A stretch of DNA of 64,000 nt from Palsa-504 sp963744575 (lineage in GTDB: Bacteria > Actinomycetota > Actinomycetes > Streptosporangiales > Streptosporangiaceae): assembly GCA_963744575.1 (NCBI GenBank), contig CAVUUF010000013.1:123381-187380 (forward strand), written 5' to 3'. Position numbers and translations under genes: made by a program. Shown here one piece after another: positions 62,540-64,000 of this stretch. Below the pieces are notes generated by a model, which searched no databases, was not told where the DNA came from, and saw only the letters and a program-made list of their open reading frames with translations. Each line of letters opens with the position of its first letter. The stretch's first letter is position 1.

Positions 62540-62749
62540 CTACGCGACCAGTTCACCGTCGACGCACCCGCGGACCCTCGCGAGCTGCTGGCCCGCAAGG
62601 GTCACGATAGCGCTCGGGCCGTGCTGATCTACCTGCACTCATCTGCCGAACGGCAGCGTGTCCTGGCCAACGAGGTCGGCAGGAACGCCAAGACCGCACT
62701 CAGCAAGCCCAAACGTTCTGGCACGCGGAAGGCAGGCAACGAAAGCTGA
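62540..62749 (+). pseudogene. Tyrosine site-specific integrase, C-terminal remnant
   Basis: The frame encodes DPRELLARKGHDSARAVLIYLHSSAERQRVLANEVGRNAKTAL. This is the end of phage-type tyrosine recombinases, with the conserved His in GHDS and the nucleophilic Tyr in LIYLH. The N-terminal catalytic Arg region is absent. It lies next to the HigA locus and the IS110 element, and may mark the edge of an older integrated element that carried the defence genes. Confidence 0.75.
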
Positions 62750-62913
62750 GGCGCATCTTCGACTCGAGTCGTGCGCCGGCTTCCGATGTCGCTGACCGGC
62801 TGCCCGGGATCTTCGAGGACCATGACCTCGCCGGTCCGGAAGACGACGCGCTTCAGGGGATGGCCCGCTCGATGCGGCAGAACGGCGCTCGTAGCCGCCG
62901 GGCTCGTGCAGGC

Positions 62914-63252
62914 TCACAGCCGGGATCTCAGCACGTCGACCTCGCAGCCTGGCGAGGACGGGTCGAAGCCGTGCTCGACCAGCCAGCGGACCGCCCGCAG
63001 GCTTCGCAGCGACCACCACGCGCGGATCACGTCGAGGTCGACGTCGGTACCGTCAGCCGGCGACGACGTCGCCAAGGTGCTCCTGGTGTCCGAGCGTCAA
63101 GCTGGCGAGGTCGTACAGGGCATCGCCCTGGCCCGCCTCGGACCAGTCGACCACGCCGGTGATCTCGTCACCGTCGACGAACACGTGGGCGACCTGCAGG
63201 TCGCCGTGCGTGAACACCGGTGTCCACGGCCGGAGCGCAGCCTCGGCTCCTA
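62914..63252 (-). pseudogene. Aminoglycoside phosphotransferase-like protein, truncated and frameshifted
   Basis: On the minus strand the frame reads PWTPVFTHGDLQVAHVFVDG and DEITGVVDWSEAGQGDALYDLASLTLGHQEHL. These are the catalytic HGD and DW (metal) motifs of the phosphotransferase superfamily. A stop then interrupts at about 63060; the next frame carries VDLDVIRAWWSLRSLRAVRWLVEHGFD to a TGA at 62914. The N-terminal part is missing beyond about 63252, where the IS110-type leader begins. Both a truncation and a frameshift are present. Confidence 0.75.
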
Positions 63253-63261
63253 ATAAGACTT

Positions 63262-63486
63262 AACGGGTCGGCCGTCCGGCAAACTCGGTCGAAGGTGGCC
63301 GCCGGCAGGTGAGCACTGATTGCTCCCGGGCTTCGAGCCCTGTGCAAAGATCGTGCCCCTGCCGGTTGCCGGGAGAGTTGATCGCTGCTGGGATGTCGTG
63401 CCCGCCGGGTGGCGTGAGCACTGTGTTATTAGGTTGCTGATTGTTCTCCCGCTGGCTGCTGACGGAATTCGACATCGTTGACGGGA
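63262..63486 (+). ncRNA. Candidate IS110 bridge RNA region
   Basis: IS110-type elements encode a structured guide RNA in the non-coding left end before the transposase gene. This leader has hairpins such as GGGCTTCGAGCCC (63328-63340) and CCGGTTGCCGG, and the 10-mer GTGAGCACTG occurs twice (63309-63318 and 63414-63423), as might be expected of paired recognition loops. The location and structure fit; strand, ends and pairing are not proven. Confidence 0.5.
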
Positions 63487-63492
63487 GTGCCG

Positions 63493-64000
63493 GTGCGGCT
63501 GTTCGTGGGTGATGACTGGGCCGAGGATCATCACGACATCGAGGTGATGGACGAGGCCGGCAAGGTGCTGGCGAAGCGGCGGCTGCCCGAGGGGGTGGCC
63601 GGGATGACGCAGCTGCATGCGCTGATCGGCCGGTTCCTGCCGGAGGACGCGGATGACGCGGAGGTGGTGACCGGGATCGAGACCGACCGGGGCCCGTGGG
63701 TTGCGGCGCTGATCGCGGCCGGGTACACGGTGTTCCCGGTGAACCCGCTGCAGGCGTCCCGGTACCGGGAACGGCACGGCGTGTCCGGGGCCAAGAGCGA
63801 CGGCGGGGACGCGCACATGCTGGCGGACATGGTGCGCACCGACTCCCACCAGCTGCGCCCGGCGGCCGGGGACACCCCGGAAGCCGAGGCCATCAAGGTG
63901 GTGGCCCGGACGCACAAGACGCTGATCTGGGACCGCACTCGCGCGGTGCAGCGGCTGCGGCACCAGCTGCGCGAGTACTTCCCGGCCGCGCTGGAGGCGT
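63493..64000 (+). CDS. IS110-family transposase, partial
   Basis: The frame begins VRLFVGDDWAEDHHDIEVMDEAGKVLAKRRLPEGVAG. IETDRGPWVAALIAAGYTVFPVNP follows, and then GAKSDGGDAHMLADMVRTD. These are the DEDD RuvC-like residues of the IS110 family. The end lies beyond the window. The GTG at 63493 is preceded by GGGAG; an in-frame GTG at 63487 is an alternative. The C-terminal serine-containing domain is not visible here. Confidence 0.88.
   Translation, partial: MRLFVGDDWAEDHHDIEVMDEAGKVLAKRRLPEGVAGMTQLHALIGRFLPEDADDAEVVTGIETDRGPWVAALIAAGYTVFPVNPLQASRYRERHGVSGAKSDGGDAHMLADMVRTDSHQLRPAAGDTPEAEAIKVVARTHKTLIWDRTRAVQRLRHQLREYFPAALEA

Larger units (their letters stand above)
63255..64000 (+). mobile_element. 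IS110-family element, left part
   Basis: An IS110-family transposase gene runs off the right edge. About 230 nt of non-coding DNA precede it, starting near where the phosphotransferase fragment ends. The exact left boundary cannot be fixed because the family lacks long terminal inverted repeats. Confidence 0.7.

Noticed and set aside
62369..62540. tRNA gene as integration site of the integrase
   Set aside because: A strong hairpin is present, but no cloverleaf or T-loop-like sequence was found before it.
62750..62913. Gene between the integrase and phosphotransferase remnants
   Set aside because: A short minus-strand frame (VVFRTGEVMVLEDPGQPVSD) is open, but it has no recognised family and no start signal.

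Overview
The window is high-GC DNA (codon third positions almost all G or C) with tightly packed genes, many 1-4 nt ATGA/GTGA stop-start overlaps, and frequent GTG/TTG starts. The gene content is that of a free-living Gram-positive actinobacterium: homodimeric AceE, a LysM/Rpf-like cell-wall protein, DUF1707 and PspC proteins, a large ATP-binding LuxR regulator and a 13E12-type DUF222/HNH protein. At least six genes have a -10 hexamer only 6-7 nt before the start codon, which points to leaderless mRNAs. The order-level taxon cannot be fixed from the sequence alone. No rRNA, tRNA or CRISPR array was seen.

Layout. 0-3.2 kb: end of a pyruvate dehydrogenase operon (aceE, start of the E2 gene). 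3.3-5.6 kb: class C beta-lactamase-like hydrolase, MarR regulator, LysM/transglycosylase-like secreted protein. 5.9-8.8 kb: PspC-histidine kinase and LuxR response regulator, divergent from PspC and DUF1707 membrane proteins. 8.9-9.2 kb: a 42-bp coding-type tandem repeat. 9.3-14.5 kb: HutC/GntR regulator and a shortened APC permease, divergent from a choline-kinase-like phosphotransferase and a dimethylglycine/sarcosine dehydrogenase-like flavoenzyme. Two TCTAGA-centred palindromes lie between the two arms. 14.6-16.3 kb: DUF222/HNH pair. 17-20.5 kb: SGNH lipoprotein, then an operon of metallo-beta-lactamase fold protein, hydroxyacid-oxoacid transhydrogenase and FmdB zinc ribbon. 20.5-23.5 kb: decayed genes (fused acyl-CoA carboxylase with two internal deletions, ABC permease tail, RHH remnant) around an intact TMEM175 channel gene. 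23.5-33.8 kb: dienelactone hydrolase, geranylgeranyl-reductase-like flavoprotein, AAA ATPase, TetR/MFS pair, thiolase, and Gfo/Idh plus sugar-isomerase genes. 33.8-34.8 kb: an IS605-type element with a shortened TnpB. 35-41.5 kb: methyltransferase, prolyl aminopeptidase, zinc-ribbon membrane protein, broken racemase, and a four-gene operon (small protein, DUF998, alpha/beta hydrolase, DUF4287) divergent from a frameshifted LuxR-type regulator. 44.5-52.5 kb: hypothetical protein, BisC/TMAO-type molybdoenzyme, frameshifted cystathionine gamma-synthase divergent from an XRE-cupin regulator, ABC exporter, zinc-free MDR dehydrogenase.

52.6-64 kb is a defence and mobility region. A RHH/MazF toxin-antitoxin pair is followed by a complete four-gene Wadjet-type locus (DUF2397, DUF2398, SMC/SbcC-like ATPase, DUF2399 family). 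Next come a HigA antitoxin whose toxin has been reduced to an N-terminal stub beside a 13-bp perfect palindrome, a tyrosine-integrase remnant, a broken phosphotransferase, and the left part of an IS110-family element with a structured non-coding leader.

The strongest unusual theme is gene erosion by internal deletion. The APC permease, the acyl-CoA carboxylase (twice), TnpB, the racemase and HigB all keep recognisable flanks but have lost their middles, and several further genes are truncated or carry single frameshifts. This may be genuine decay or partly an assembly artefact; reads over the junctions would decide.
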